Assembly (NCBI GenBank): GCA_017941505.1
Contig: JAGAWH010000217.1
Location: 1 to 48,548, forward strand
Origin: Faecalicoccus sp.
GTDB lineage: Bacteria > Bacillota_I > Bacilli_A > Erysipelotrichales > Erysipelotrichaceae
Length of the DNA stretch: 48,548 nucleotides
Direction: 5' to 3'
The notes under the pieces were generated by a model. The model was not told the origin of the DNA, did no database searches, and saw only the letters and a list, made by a program, of their open reading frames with translations. How positions within the stretch are numbered: the stretch's first letter is position 1; each line of letters begins with the position of its first letter. A program made the position numbers and the translations under genes. Of the stretch, positions 1-8,161 are shown piece after piece.

Positions 1-87
1 TAATTTTCCAGTCGGAGTATGAGTGATAGGGTCAAATTCACTGCAATAGATTGCTTGAATTTGCTCTGCTAAATTCTTGTTTATTTG
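1..87 (-). pseudogene. possible 3' portion of a type I specificity gene (hsdS relic), running off the window
   Basis: On the minus strand the 29 codons from 87 to the window edge are open. They read like the conserved spacer between the two target-recognition domains of HsdS (QINKNLAEQIQAIY, then an FDPITHTPTGKL-like segment). A stop codon (88-90) sits directly before the similarity begins, and no start codon is visible. If it is HsdS, the first recognition domain is missing and the fragment points away from hsdR. Inverted partial hsdS copies are known in shuffling type I systems. The match is by eye and short, so chance cannot be excluded. Confidence 0.35.
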
Positions 88-132
88 TTAGAACTGCACT
101 ACACATACAACAAATTTTGATCTATTAAACAC

Positions 133-161
133 TATAATTATTAATATCGGAGGTAAATAAT
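133..161 (+). promoter_or_regulatory. -10 box and ribosome site of hsdR
   Basis: A consensus TATAAT lies at 133-138; no good -35 box is seen 17 bases before it. A strong CGGAGGT ribosome site at 148-154 sits seven bases before the hsdR ATG and decides that start. It suggests hsdR is transcribed on its own rather than from an upstream hsdM/hsdS promoter. Confidence 0.5.
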
Positions 162-3100
162 ATGCCAGGTATTTATACAGAAGCTGATTACGAGCAATCA
201 GTAATACAGCTATTCCAGGGAATGGACTATCAATATGTCTATGGTCCAAATGTAGAAAGAAACTTCCGGAGTCCTTTATATGATGAGGTTTTGGAAGATT
301 CTTTAGTGCGTCTAAATCGGGACCTTCCTCATAATGCGATTCAAGATGCGCTATATAAGCTGAGAAACTTTGAAAATGGCTCATTGGTACAAAAAAATGA
401 AGTTTTTATGGACTATCTACAAAATGGTGTACCAGTCCGGTATTTTGCTGACGGAGAGGAAAAATCTTCAATTGTTTACCTCGTAGATTATAAGAACCCA
501 AACAATAACTCGTATATTGTCGCAAATCAATGGACATTTATTGAAAACAGCACAAAACGGCCGGATGTAATCTTGTTTTTAAATGGATTACCTGTTGTTC
601 TAGTGGAATTGAAATCGCCATCTAGAGAAGAAACAGATGCATCTGAGGCCTATTTGCAGCTTCGTAATTATATGTTGGAGATTCCATCTATGTTTATCTA
701 TAACGCTATTTGCGTTATGAGTGATCACTTAACAAGTAAGGCAGGAACAATTACTTCAGGTGAAGACCGATTCATGGAATGGAAAACCAAAGACGGCAGT
801 TATGAAAATACACAATATGCTCAATTTGATACCTTCTTTGAAGGAATGTTTCAGAAAGAGCGACTGCTGGATATTATAAAAAACTTTATTTGCTTTTCGA
901 ATGATGGTATCAGCAAAATAAAAATCTTAGCTGGATATCACCAATATTTTGCGGTTAGAAAAGCAATCGAATCTACAAAACACGCTACAGTTACCGATGG
1001 TAAAGGTGGTGTCTTTTGGCATACACAGGGCAGTGGAAAGTCCCTTTCCATGGTTTTCTACACTCATCTTTTGCAGGAAGCCTTGGAGAGCCCAACTGTT
1101 GTTGTATTAACGGATAGAAATGACTTGGATGATCAATTATTTAATCAATTCTTTAAATGTAAAGAATTCCTTCGTCAGACACCGTTACATGCTGAAAGCA
1201 GAGAAAACTTAAAAGAATTATTATCAAAAAGAAAAGTAAACGGCATTATCTTTACCACAATGCAGAAATTTGAAGAGTCTCATGAGCCTCTTTCTGAAAG
1301 AAGAAATATTGTGGTTATGGCAGATGAGGCTCATCGTGGACAATATGGCCTTTCTGAAAGAATTAAGTTAACAAAGAATGAGGCTGGGGAAGATATTGCG
1401 AAAAAAGTAGTTGGAACAGCACGTATTATTCGTAACAGCCTTCCAAATGCTACATATATCGGATTTACAGGTACTCCGATCTCTCAAGCAGATAGAAATA
1501 CACGGGAAGTATTTGGCGATTATATCGATATCTACGATATGACACAGGCGGTAGAAGATGGAGCCACTCGTCCGGTTTATTATGAAAGCCGTGTTATCAA
1601 ACTTAAACTGGATGAGCCGACATTGAAATTAATTGATGATGAATATGAAGCGATGGCTAATAATGCTGATCCGGAGGTCATTGAAAAAAGTAAACGGCAA
1701 CTGGGTCAAATGGAAGCTATTCTCGGAAATGATAGAACCTTAGATTCTTTAGTTGGTGATATTTTAGATCATTATGAAAACTATAGGGAAAACCATCTGA
1801 CAGGAAAGGCTATGATTGTTGCTTATTCTCGTCCTATTGCAATGAAAATCTATCAAAAAATCTTAGAACTTAGACCGGGCTGGAAAGATAAAGTAAAGGT
1901 TGTTATGACAGGTAGTAATAAAGACCCGGAAGAATGGCATGATATCGTTGGCAATAAGGCTTATAAAGAAAGTTTAGCTGTTTCATTTAAAGACAATGAC
2001 AGTCCTTTTAAGATTGCTATTGTGGTAGATATGTGGCTGACAGGTTTTGATGTGCCTTCACTTGCGACAATGTACGTTTATAAACCAATGTCTGGACATA
2101 ATTTGATGCAGGCAATTGCCCGAGTTAATCGTGTATTTAAAGATAAAGAGGGTGGATTGGTTGTTGATTATGTAGGAATCGCCAGTGCCTTAAAGCAGGC
2201 TATGAATGATTATACAGTTCGAGACAGAAAGAATTATGGCGATACCGATGTCGCAAAAGTGGCATATCCGAAATTTCTTGAAAAGCTGGAAGTCTGTCAG
2301 GATATTTTCCACGAATATGATTATTCAAAATTCCTGGATGGTACTGAGCTGGAAAGAGCTAAGGCCATCAGCGGTGCGGTTAACTTCATAATGGATATAA
2401 AGCGTGAGAAAGATAGGGAAGCTTTCTTAAAAGAGTCTTTTATGCTAAGACAGGCATTATCTTTATGTTCATCGCTGGTTGAGGAGAAAGACCGGTTTGA
2501 AGCTGCTTTCTTTGAATCTATACGGGTACTGGTAAACCGCCTATCCAGCCAGGGAGCCGGTTCAAGAATCTCTTTGCCGGAGATGAATCAAAGAATTAAT
2601 GAACTTTTAAAGCAGAGTATAAAAAGCGAAGGAGTCATTAATCTCTTTTCCGATGTACATGAAGAATTCTCACTATTTGATCCACGGTTCTTGGATGAAA
2701 TATCCAAGATGAAGGAAAAGAACCTGGCTGTTGAATTATTGAAAAAACTTATTGCAGAGCAGGTACAGATTTATCGTAAGACAAATGTTGTTAAGTCAGA
2801 ATTGTTCAGTGAAATCATTCAGAAAACTATGAATGCTTACTTAAATGGAATGTTAACTAATGAAGAAGTTATTCAGGAACTGCTGAATTTGGCAAAACAG
2901 ATTTCAGATGCAAAAAAAGAAGGCGAGCAGCTTGGATTGACTGCAGACGAATTAGCTTTCTATGATGCCTTAACAAAGCCACAGGCTATTAAAGATTTCT
3001 ACGAAAATGCTGAACTTATCGCTATTACTAAAGAACTTGCAGAAGCTTTGCGAAAGAATCGAACTATAGATTGGCAGAAAAGAGAATCTGCTCGCTCAAA

Positions 3101-3233
3101 AATGAGGATGATTGTAAAAAGACTTCTAAGGAAGCACAAGTATCCACCTGAAGGCATGGACGATGCCGTTAAAACAGTAATTCTTCAATGTGAACTGTGG
3201 ACTGATAATCAAGATATGTCTGAGAACGCATAA
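162..3233 (+). CDS. hsdR: type I restriction enzyme, R (motor-nuclease) subunit
   Basis: This is the translocating endonuclease subunit of a type I restriction-modification complex. It pumps DNA with ATP and cuts unmodified DNA when bound to HsdM and HsdS. The 1023 residues are a normal family length. The N-terminal nuclease shows RPD (133-135), VELK (148-151) and the downstream QLRNY (166-170) of the PD-(D/E)XK fold. The helicase core shows HTQGSGKS (Walker A, 287-294), ADEAH (387-391), FTGTP (435-439), and later motifs TGFDVPSL and QAIARVNR. The C-terminal third is helical and should dock on the methylase. hsdM and a complete hsdS are not in the window, so they must lie upstream. The next gene follows after 58 bases on the same strand, giving a defence context. 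Confidence 0.96.
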   Translation: MPGIYTEADYEQSVIQLFQGMDYQYVYGPNVERNFRSPLYDEVLEDSLVRLNRDLPHNAIQDALYKLRNFENGSLVQKNEVFMDYLQNGVPVRYFADGEEKSSIVYLVDYKNPNNNSYIVANQWTFIENSTKRPDVILFLNGLPVVLVELKSPSREETDASEAYLQLRNYMLEIPSMFIYNAICVMSDHLTSKAGTITSGEDRFMEWKTKDGSYENTQYAQFDTFFEGMFQKERLLDIIKNFICFSNDGISKIKILAGYHQYFAVRKAIESTKHATVTDGKGGVFWHTQGSGKSLSMVFYTHLLQEALESPTVVVLTDRNDLDDQLFNQFFKCKEFLRQTPLHAESRENLKELLSKRKVNGIIFTTMQKFEESHEPLSERRNIVVMADEAHRGQYGLSERIKLTKNEAGEDIAKKVVGTARIIRNSLPNATYIGFTGTPISQADRNTREVFGDYIDIYDMTQAVEDGATRPVYYESRVIKLKLDEPTLKLIDDEYEAMANNADPEVIEKSKRQLGQMEAILGNDRTLDSLVGDILDHYENYRENHLTGKAMIVAYSRPIAMKIYQKILELRPGWKDKVKVVMTGSNKDPEEWHDIVGNKAYKESLAVSFKDNDSPFKIAIVVDMWLTGFDVPSLATMYVYKPMSGHNLMQAIARVNRVFKDKEGGLVVDYVGIASALKQAMNDYTVRDRKNYGDTDVAKVAYPKFLEKLEVCQDIFHEYDYSKFLDGTELERAKAISGAVNFIMDIKREKDREAFLKESFMLRQALSLCSSLVEEKDRFEAAFFESIRVLVNRLSSQGAGSRISLPEMNQRINELLKQSIKSEGVINLFSDVHEEFSLFDPRFLDEISKMKEKNLAVELLKKLIAEQVQIYRKTNVVKSELFSEIIQKTMNAYLNGMLTNEEVIQELLNLAKQISDAKKEGEQLGLTADELAFYDALTKPQAIKDFYENAELIAITKELAEALRKNRTIDWQKRESARSKMRMIVKRLLRKHKYPPEGMDDAVKTVILQCELWTDNQDMSENA

Positions 3234-3291
3234 ATTGATAAGAGTTTAATTATATTTTAAGAATATTATAGAAATTAGGAGGTAGTGCTTT

Positions 3292-6200
3292 ATGGATATT
3301 GAACGCGGTCGAATAATCAATGACTTTATAGAGCCAAACAAGAAGCAATATATTATCCCTGTTTATCAACGAAATTATGAATGGTCTCACGAACAATGTG
3401 TAAAACTATTCGAAGATATCGTAAATGCATATAAAAGGGATAAATCTCATTTTTGTGGATCAGTTGTTTATGCTCAACTCCCTCCTAAACATGGAATTGA
3501 TTACTATGTGATTGTTGATGGTCAGCAGCGATTAACCACAGTTTATTTACTCATCAAAGCTTTAATTGATTGTGCCGAAACCGAAAAACAAAGAGAATCT
3601 TTATCTGAAAGTGTGATCAATAGAGATAAATTTGATACCTATGATGTGGAAGAAGCCAGTAAATTAAAATTAAAACCAATTAAATCGGATAACCAGCAGC
3701 TATATCTCTTGATGGAGAATAAGTATGACCAAATGGATAAAAGCAGCGGTATATGGGTGAATTATTCTATTTTCAAAGAATTGATTCAAGAACTGCTTGC
3801 GAAAGATCCAAACATGGATGTGAAGATGATTTATAAGGGGATAGAGAAATTGGTATGTGCAAAGATTCGATTGGATCAAGATGATAATGCACAGGAAATA
3901 TTTGAACGAATCAATTCTACCGGTGTCCCTTTAAGCTTGTCAGATCAAATTCGAAATTATGTTTTGATGACAGATGAAAACCAGGATAAGCTTTATGAAG
4001 ATTATTGGTTAAAAGTCGAACATCTCGTATCCAAAGAAAATATGACAGCTTTCTTCATGGATTATTTAAACTTCAAATTAGATGGATTCACCAAAGAAAA
4101 ACAGGCTTATGAGGATTTTAAAAAATTGTATGTGCAGGACAAATATACTAACGAAGGTATGTTAAAAGAAATACTTCATTATGCAGAGTTTTATAATGTT
4201 TTCTTGAATGGCAGTCCAAGTTATTCGAACACAATCAACGAATCCCTTGAAGGACTTAAATTATTAAATCAATCCACAGTATACCTTTTCTTATTTAAGG
4301 TGTTTGATGATTATAAAAACGATGTAATTGATCAGGAGGAATTAGCTAAGATATTACGCATGCTTTTAAATTACAGCATCCGTAGAACGATGTGCGATAT
4401 TTCATCTAACTCATTAAGAGGCATGTATAAAACGCTTTATAACCGCGTATTTAACCAGGCAGAGAATAAAGAGCATTATTATGATTCTATAGTCTCATTC
4501 ATGCTTCAATTGACATCTAGAGATGCCATTCCTACTGATGATGAATTCGAATATGCCTTAATTAATAATAACCTGTATCGCAAACATGCACTTTGTAAAT
4601 ATCTCTTGGTTGGAATTGAAAACCAAGGCAAAGAAAAGGTTATGACGGATATGTTGAGCGTAGAGCATGTGATGCCGCAGAATAAAAATCTGTCAACTTC
4701 CTGGCAAAAGATGTTAGGCGATAACTGGATGGAAGATAAAGATAGATGGCTCCATACGTTGGGAAATTTAACACTTACAGGATATAACAGTGAGCTTGGA
4801 GATAAACCGTTCCTTGAAAAGAAAAAGATGATCGAAGATAAAAATACAAAGATTGTTAACCTTTATTCAGATATTCAAAATAAAGTGGAATGGAATGCTA
4901 AGACGATACAAGAGCGGGCTAAAAGGCTTTCAAAAGAAGTAATGCGTCTATATCCGATTGAAAAGCCAGCTAAACTAATCTCGTTTTCTGATCCAAGGTA
5001 TAAAGAGTATACTTGCGCAGAACCGAGCAACGCTACATATAAAGCCGTTAATTATTATGAGCTTGAAGGTGAAAGAGTAAGCATAGATAGTTTTGCGAAT
5101 ATGGTGCGCTCGGTGGCTAAGAAGTTATACGATAAAGACTCATCTGTTATTGAACGCATGGCAAAAAATTTAGAGACTTTTAAAGACTGGATAAATCCTG
5201 TTTTCTCATACAATCCTAAAGATGTTAAAGGGACAGTAAAACTGGAGGGAACCAACATTTATATCAGTACGGGATATTCTGCTTATGATTGCGTAAGCTT
5301 TATCCGAGGATTATTAAGAAAATACGATTTGGACATTGAAGAAGATTTTGTTTACAGCGCAAGGTCTTATCAACCGAGTAAATCTGCGGATTCAGAAGAG
5401 GAAGGACGAAAAGGGATTCGTCGAAGTTATTGGGAATATGCTTTACCGATAATTCAGCGTGAAAATGCGCATAGAAAAACTTATTTGAACTGCACTCCTA
5501 CAACCAGCAATGAGACTAGGGGAGCCTTTGGAATAGCAGGATTTGATGTGAGATGTGTTGCCAATTATGATGAAGCCAGAGTTGATTTATGGTTGGCAAG
5601 TAATGATACAAATAAAAATAAAGAAGCGTATGATCTTCTTTATGAACATAAAGATGCTATAGAATCAGAACTTGGAGTTTCCCTTGGTTGGGGAAGAGGA
5701 GATGACTATAAGTCATCATGGATTGTTTATCACTTGAAAGATGTCAGCATTACTAATAAGCAAGACTGGACAAAGATGGCTCAATTTCATGCAGAGTGGA
5801 GTAATAAGATTTGTAATGCAGTATTACCGTATTTGAAAGCTCGATTCCATGGAAAAGCCACAGTAGAGGAGTTTAGACAATCGTTACAATTATCAGAGTT
5901 GAATTATAGATGGGCGTTATCTTGTCCTGATATTGAAGTAGAAATTGCAAAATGTGAAGAAGGCTGGATACGTTTTAAAACCAAATATATGGACTCTCTA
6001 TTGCCTGCAATTGATGGATATTTAAGCGATTGGAAAACGTTCAGTCATTATTATTATAAGATTAGGAAGAAAAATAAAAATGAAATTAACATTCAGCTGG
6101 CAATTAATTTGACCAACCTTCCTGATCAGCAGAAAAATACAGTGGATAAAATATGTGAATTATTCCCGGGTGGATATTCAGACACAAAATGGAAAATGCC

Positions 6201-6321
6201 TTTTGTGACTAAACAGTATTCTGTACAAAACTATTCAAAAGAGGAAATAGAGAAAGCGTTGAATGAGTTTCTTGATGAAATTTGGAAATTTGAGCAATCT
6301 TTAAAAGATAATGCATTCTAA
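3292..6321 (+). CDS. GmrSD-like defence nuclease (DUF262 - DUF1524 HNH - DUF4268)
   Basis: A 1009-residue protein. The N-terminal DUF262 domain carries IPVYQRNYEW (22-31) and DGQQR (76-80), the ParB/Srx-like nucleotide-dependent module of GmrS. A DUF1524 HNH-type nuclease follows, with EHVMPQ (458-463) and a downstream LGNLTLTGYN segment near 490, as in GmrD. From about 712 to 850 lies a DUF4268-like domain (YWEYALPIIQREN, then a VDLWLAS strand). The last 130 residues may form a second helical module. Single-chain GmrSD relatives restrict modified phage DNA or act as stand-alone anti-phage effectors; that role here is inferred from the domains and from hsdR next door. The start has an AGGAGGT site. 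A strong terminator follows directly. Confidence 0.85.
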   Translation: MDIERGRIINDFIEPNKKQYIIPVYQRNYEWSHEQCVKLFEDIVNAYKRDKSHFCGSVVYAQLPPKHGIDYYVIVDGQQRLTTVYLLIKALIDCAETEKQRESLSESVINRDKFDTYDVEEASKLKLKPIKSDNQQLYLLMENKYDQMDKSSGIWVNYSIFKELIQELLAKDPNMDVKMIYKGIEKLVCAKIRLDQDDNAQEIFERINSTGVPLSLSDQIRNYVLMTDENQDKLYEDYWLKVEHLVSKENMTAFFMDYLNFKLDGFTKEKQAYEDFKKLYVQDKYTNEGMLKEILHYAEFYNVFLNGSPSYSNTINESLEGLKLLNQSTVYLFLFKVFDDYKNDVIDQEELAKILRMLLNYSIRRTMCDISSNSLRGMYKTLYNRVFNQAENKEHYYDSIVSFMLQLTSRDAIPTDDEFEYALINNNLYRKHALCKYLLVGIENQGKEKVMTDMLSVEHVMPQNKNLSTSWQKMLGDNWMEDKDRWLHTLGNLTLTGYNSELGDKPFLEKKKMIEDKNTKIVNLYSDIQNKVEWNAKTIQERAKRLSKEVMRLYPIEKPAKLISFSDPRYKEYTCAEPSNATYKAVNYYELEGERVSIDSFANMVRSVAKKLYDKDSSVIERMAKNLETFKDWINPVFSYNPKDVKGTVKLEGTNIYISTGYSAYDCVSFIRGLLRKYDLDIEEDFVYSARSYQPSKSADSEEEGRKGIRRSYWEYALPIIQRENAHRKTYLNCTPTTSNETRGAFGIAGFDVRCVANYDEARVDLWLASNDTNKNKEAYDLLYEHKDAIESELGVSLGWGRGDDYKSSWIVYHLKDVSITNKQDWTKMAQFHAEWSNKICNAVLPYLKARFHGKATVEEFRQSLQLSELNYRWALSCPDIEVEIAKCEEGWIRFKTKYMDSLLPAIDGYLSDWKTFSHYYYKIRKKNKNEINIQLAINLTNLPDQQKNTVDKICELFPGGYSDTKWKMPFVTKQYSVQNYSKEEIEKALNEFLDEIWKFEQSLKDNAF

Positions 6322-6326
6322 TCGAT

Positions 6327-6376
6327 GAAATCCGCTTTTTCAGATACTCAAATCTGAAGAAGCGGATTTCTTTCTA
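6327..6376. terminator. intrinsic terminator between convergent genes
   Basis: Arms 6327-6345 and 6352-6370 pair over 19 positions with one G-T wobble, around a six-base loop, followed by a T-rich run. It ends the hsdR/GmrSD transcript and may also stop the opposing Fic operon. Confidence 0.85.
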
Positions 6377-6385
6377 AGAAAAGTG

Positions 6386-6925
6386 CTACGGTTGACTATA
6401 CCAGTGTTTATCATATGCTTCTAAAAAAGCAGAGACTTCTAAAATGAATATCTCTTTTGGAATTCTGCATCCTCCAAATATATTTTGGAATGTGAATCCA
6501 TCTTCGCAATCAATATTATTCCAAGAGATTTCAATGTAATCTCCAACAAGTTGAAAATAAATGTCCGCAAGGATAGCACCAGAAGATGCTGTATGCCATC
6601 TATGATGTAAATTCCATTCATCCAATTTATCATAGTAAGCATCGAATTCATTTATGTCATCGCTGTCAAATTCTCTGGCGTTTTCATCTTTAATAGCTGC
6701 ATATTCTCCATCCACCTGAACGGGATAGGGGTCTTCCTGCAGCTGGTTTAAAAATGTATGAAGCCATATTACCAGTTCATCTAAGTTCCATCGAGTGGTA
6801 AAAATATCTCCGTTATGCTCAAAGGCGAGAATATTTATTCCGTTGATAATCATCGATAACTCTGTTTGGTGAATATCATCAAAGTACGTATATACAATAT
6901 CAAACTGTGGTGAAAGACTTATCAT
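6386..6925 (-). CDS. hypothetical acidic protein coupled to the Fic gene
   Basis: I do not recognise the family. The 179 residues are strongly acidic and rich in aromatics, with no signal peptide or membrane segment, so a cytosolic protein is expected. A central stretch (HHRWHTASSGAILADIYFQL, then an EISWNN segment) looks like a conserved core. Its ATG overlaps the stop of the upstream Fic gene by four bases (ATGA), so the two are translationally coupled and probably made in fixed ratio. That arrangement fits a partner, inhibitor or target of the Fic enzyme, but nothing in the sequence proves it. It converges on the GmrSD-like gene across a shared terminator. Confidence 0.7.
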   Translation of the reverse strand: MISLSPQFDIVYTYFDDIHQTELSMIINGINILAFEHNGDIFTTRWNLDELVIWLHTFLNQLQEDPYPVQVDGEYAAIKDENAREFDSDDINEFDAYYDKLDEWNLHHRWHTASSGAILADIYFQLVGDYIEISWNNIDCEDGFTFQNIFGGCRIPKEIFILEVSAFLEAYDKHWYSQP

Positions 6926-8019
6926 AATTCCCCTTTTATTATTTCTGCATTTTCGTTAGTAAAATCACTGAGCTCATAGCTGCGGATTCTTTGATTCACT
7001 AAATGAGGAATCACAAATCCATTTTGCACAAGCGATGATAATCTGTTAATGATGGTTCTGTTTGTTACATGGAATTCACGACTTACTTCCATTGGTGTAA
7101 ATTCTCTTTGATAATGTTCAATCAAAAATCGCAGTAATTCTTTCTCTTTTGTATTCAAATGGGATAATGGTGGTTTTATAAAGTCTACTGTGGAATTTTG
7201 CGCAAGTTCTTTGACAGAACGGGAATACAATAAAACCATGCGAAGATAATAACATATCCATATTTCAAAATGAGGCGGATTATTCCTTCCGGAATAATAT
7301 AATGCAGGTAATTCCATTTGAAGCGATGCATAATATTCATCAATATCATAGGCAAAGTATTCATCTAAAGATCCGATACCGCTAAATCCATATCCGTTGA
7401 TATCTAAAATATAACCGGATAAAAGTCTTGCGGTTCTTCCGTTTCCATCTTCAAAAGGATGAATTGTAACGAGTTGGTAATGTACTATGGCTGCAACAAT
7501 TAGGGGATGATCATCCGTAGTATTTACATATTCACATAGTTCATGTATAAGACGGGAAATATCAGAGGCTTCCGGTGGAATATAATCCGCTTTACCGGTG
7601 TGTGTATCATACACCGCAAAAAGGACACCGGGAGGCATAGGAGATCGAAATCCAATTTTTTCTTTGGATGAGCCTTTCATAATTCTCTTCTGAACATTCA
7701 GTATTAATTTCTCGGAAAATTTGATCTTTTTTTCTGCCTGTTTTTCCAAGTAGGTTAAAGCTAAATAATAGTTTCTGACTTCTTGTTCCGGCTTTAGAAA
7801 ATGTTTTCTATCATCGGCGTCGATTGCGTTATTTGCCTGTGCTTCCGTTAAAGGATTTCCTTCAATTTTTGTCGAGGAATAAGCGCTCTTCTTTTTAGAA
7901 TTTTTACGCATCCTGTTGATCAGAGGCTTAGGAATCACAAGGGAGGAAAGGGTATATCGATTTTGTTCAATTTCAAGAATATATTTAAGGATTTCATTGG
8001 AAAGATTCACTTTAATCAT
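6922..8019 (-). CDS. Fic-family AMP-transferase with N-terminal inhibitory helix and C-terminal winged helix
   Basis: Fic proteins transfer AMP (or related groups) from nucleotides to hydroxyl side chains of target proteins. The catalytic motif HPFEDGNGRTAR is complete at 187-198, with the catalytic His187. Near the N-terminus, S49xxxE53G54 within SSTKIEGN matches the inhibitory helix of class II Fic proteins, which block themselves in cis. Residues about 290-350 look like a winged helix (EFHVTNRTIINRLSSL). This is the Fic_N/Fic/wHTH layout common in bacterial genomes, 365 residues long. An AGGAGA ribosome site precedes the ATG. The phased repeats upstream could be bound by its own DNA-binding domain; autoregulation is inference. 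Confidence 0.92.
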   Translation of the reverse strand: MIKVNLSNEILKYILEIEQNRYTLSSLVIPKPLINRMRKNSKKKSAYSSTKIEGNPLTEAQANNAIDADDRKHFLKPEQEVRNYYLALTYLEKQAEKKIKFSEKLILNVQKRIMKGSSKEKIGFRSPMPPGVLFAVYDTHTGKADYIPPEASDISRLIHELCEYVNTTDDHPLIVAAIVHYQLVTIHPFEDGNGRTARLLSGYILDINGYGFSGIGSLDEYFAYDIDEYYASLQMELPALYYSGRNNPPHFEIWICYYLRMVLLYSRSVKELAQNSTVDFIKPPLSHLNTKEKELLRFLIEHYQREFTPMEVSREFHVTNRTIINRLSSLVQNGFVIPHLVNQRIRSYELSDFTNENAEIIKGEL

Positions 8020-8048
8020 AACTTTTTTGACATCTCCTCTCTTCTGAA

Positions 8049-8102
8049 TTTCACTATTATTTTATAAAAATTTCACTATTTTTTCACTATTTTTTCACTA
8101 TT
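8049..8102 (-). promoter_or_regulatory. four TTTCACTATT repeats in 11-bp phase upstream of the Fic operon
   Basis: The ten-base word TTTCACTATT (plus-strand reading) occurs at 8049, 8071, 8082 and 8093, that is at 11-base steps with one step skipped. The skipped slot holds an AT-rich TATAAAAT-like -10 element on the minus strand. All copies therefore face the same side of the helix around the likely promoter of the Fic gene, as expected for a cooperative repressor site. Confidence 0.6.
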
Positions 8103-8114
8103 TTGACTTAGCTC

Positions 8115-8146
8115 TACTAAAAAAGACGCCAAATTTTGACGTCTTT
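8115..8146 (-). terminator. intrinsic terminator of the flavin oxidoreductase gene
   Basis: On the minus strand, arms 8146-8138 and 8130-8122 (AAAGACGTC and GGCGTCTTT, one wobble) are followed by a run of T. It lies 16 bases after the stop of the oxidoreductase. Confidence 0.75.
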
Positions 8147-8161
8147 GATGTTTTGAATTAC

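Noticed and set aside
88..384. Minus-strand ORF over the start of hsdR
   Set aside because: It is antisense to a clear hsdR N-terminus and its own promoter region, without a ribosome site.
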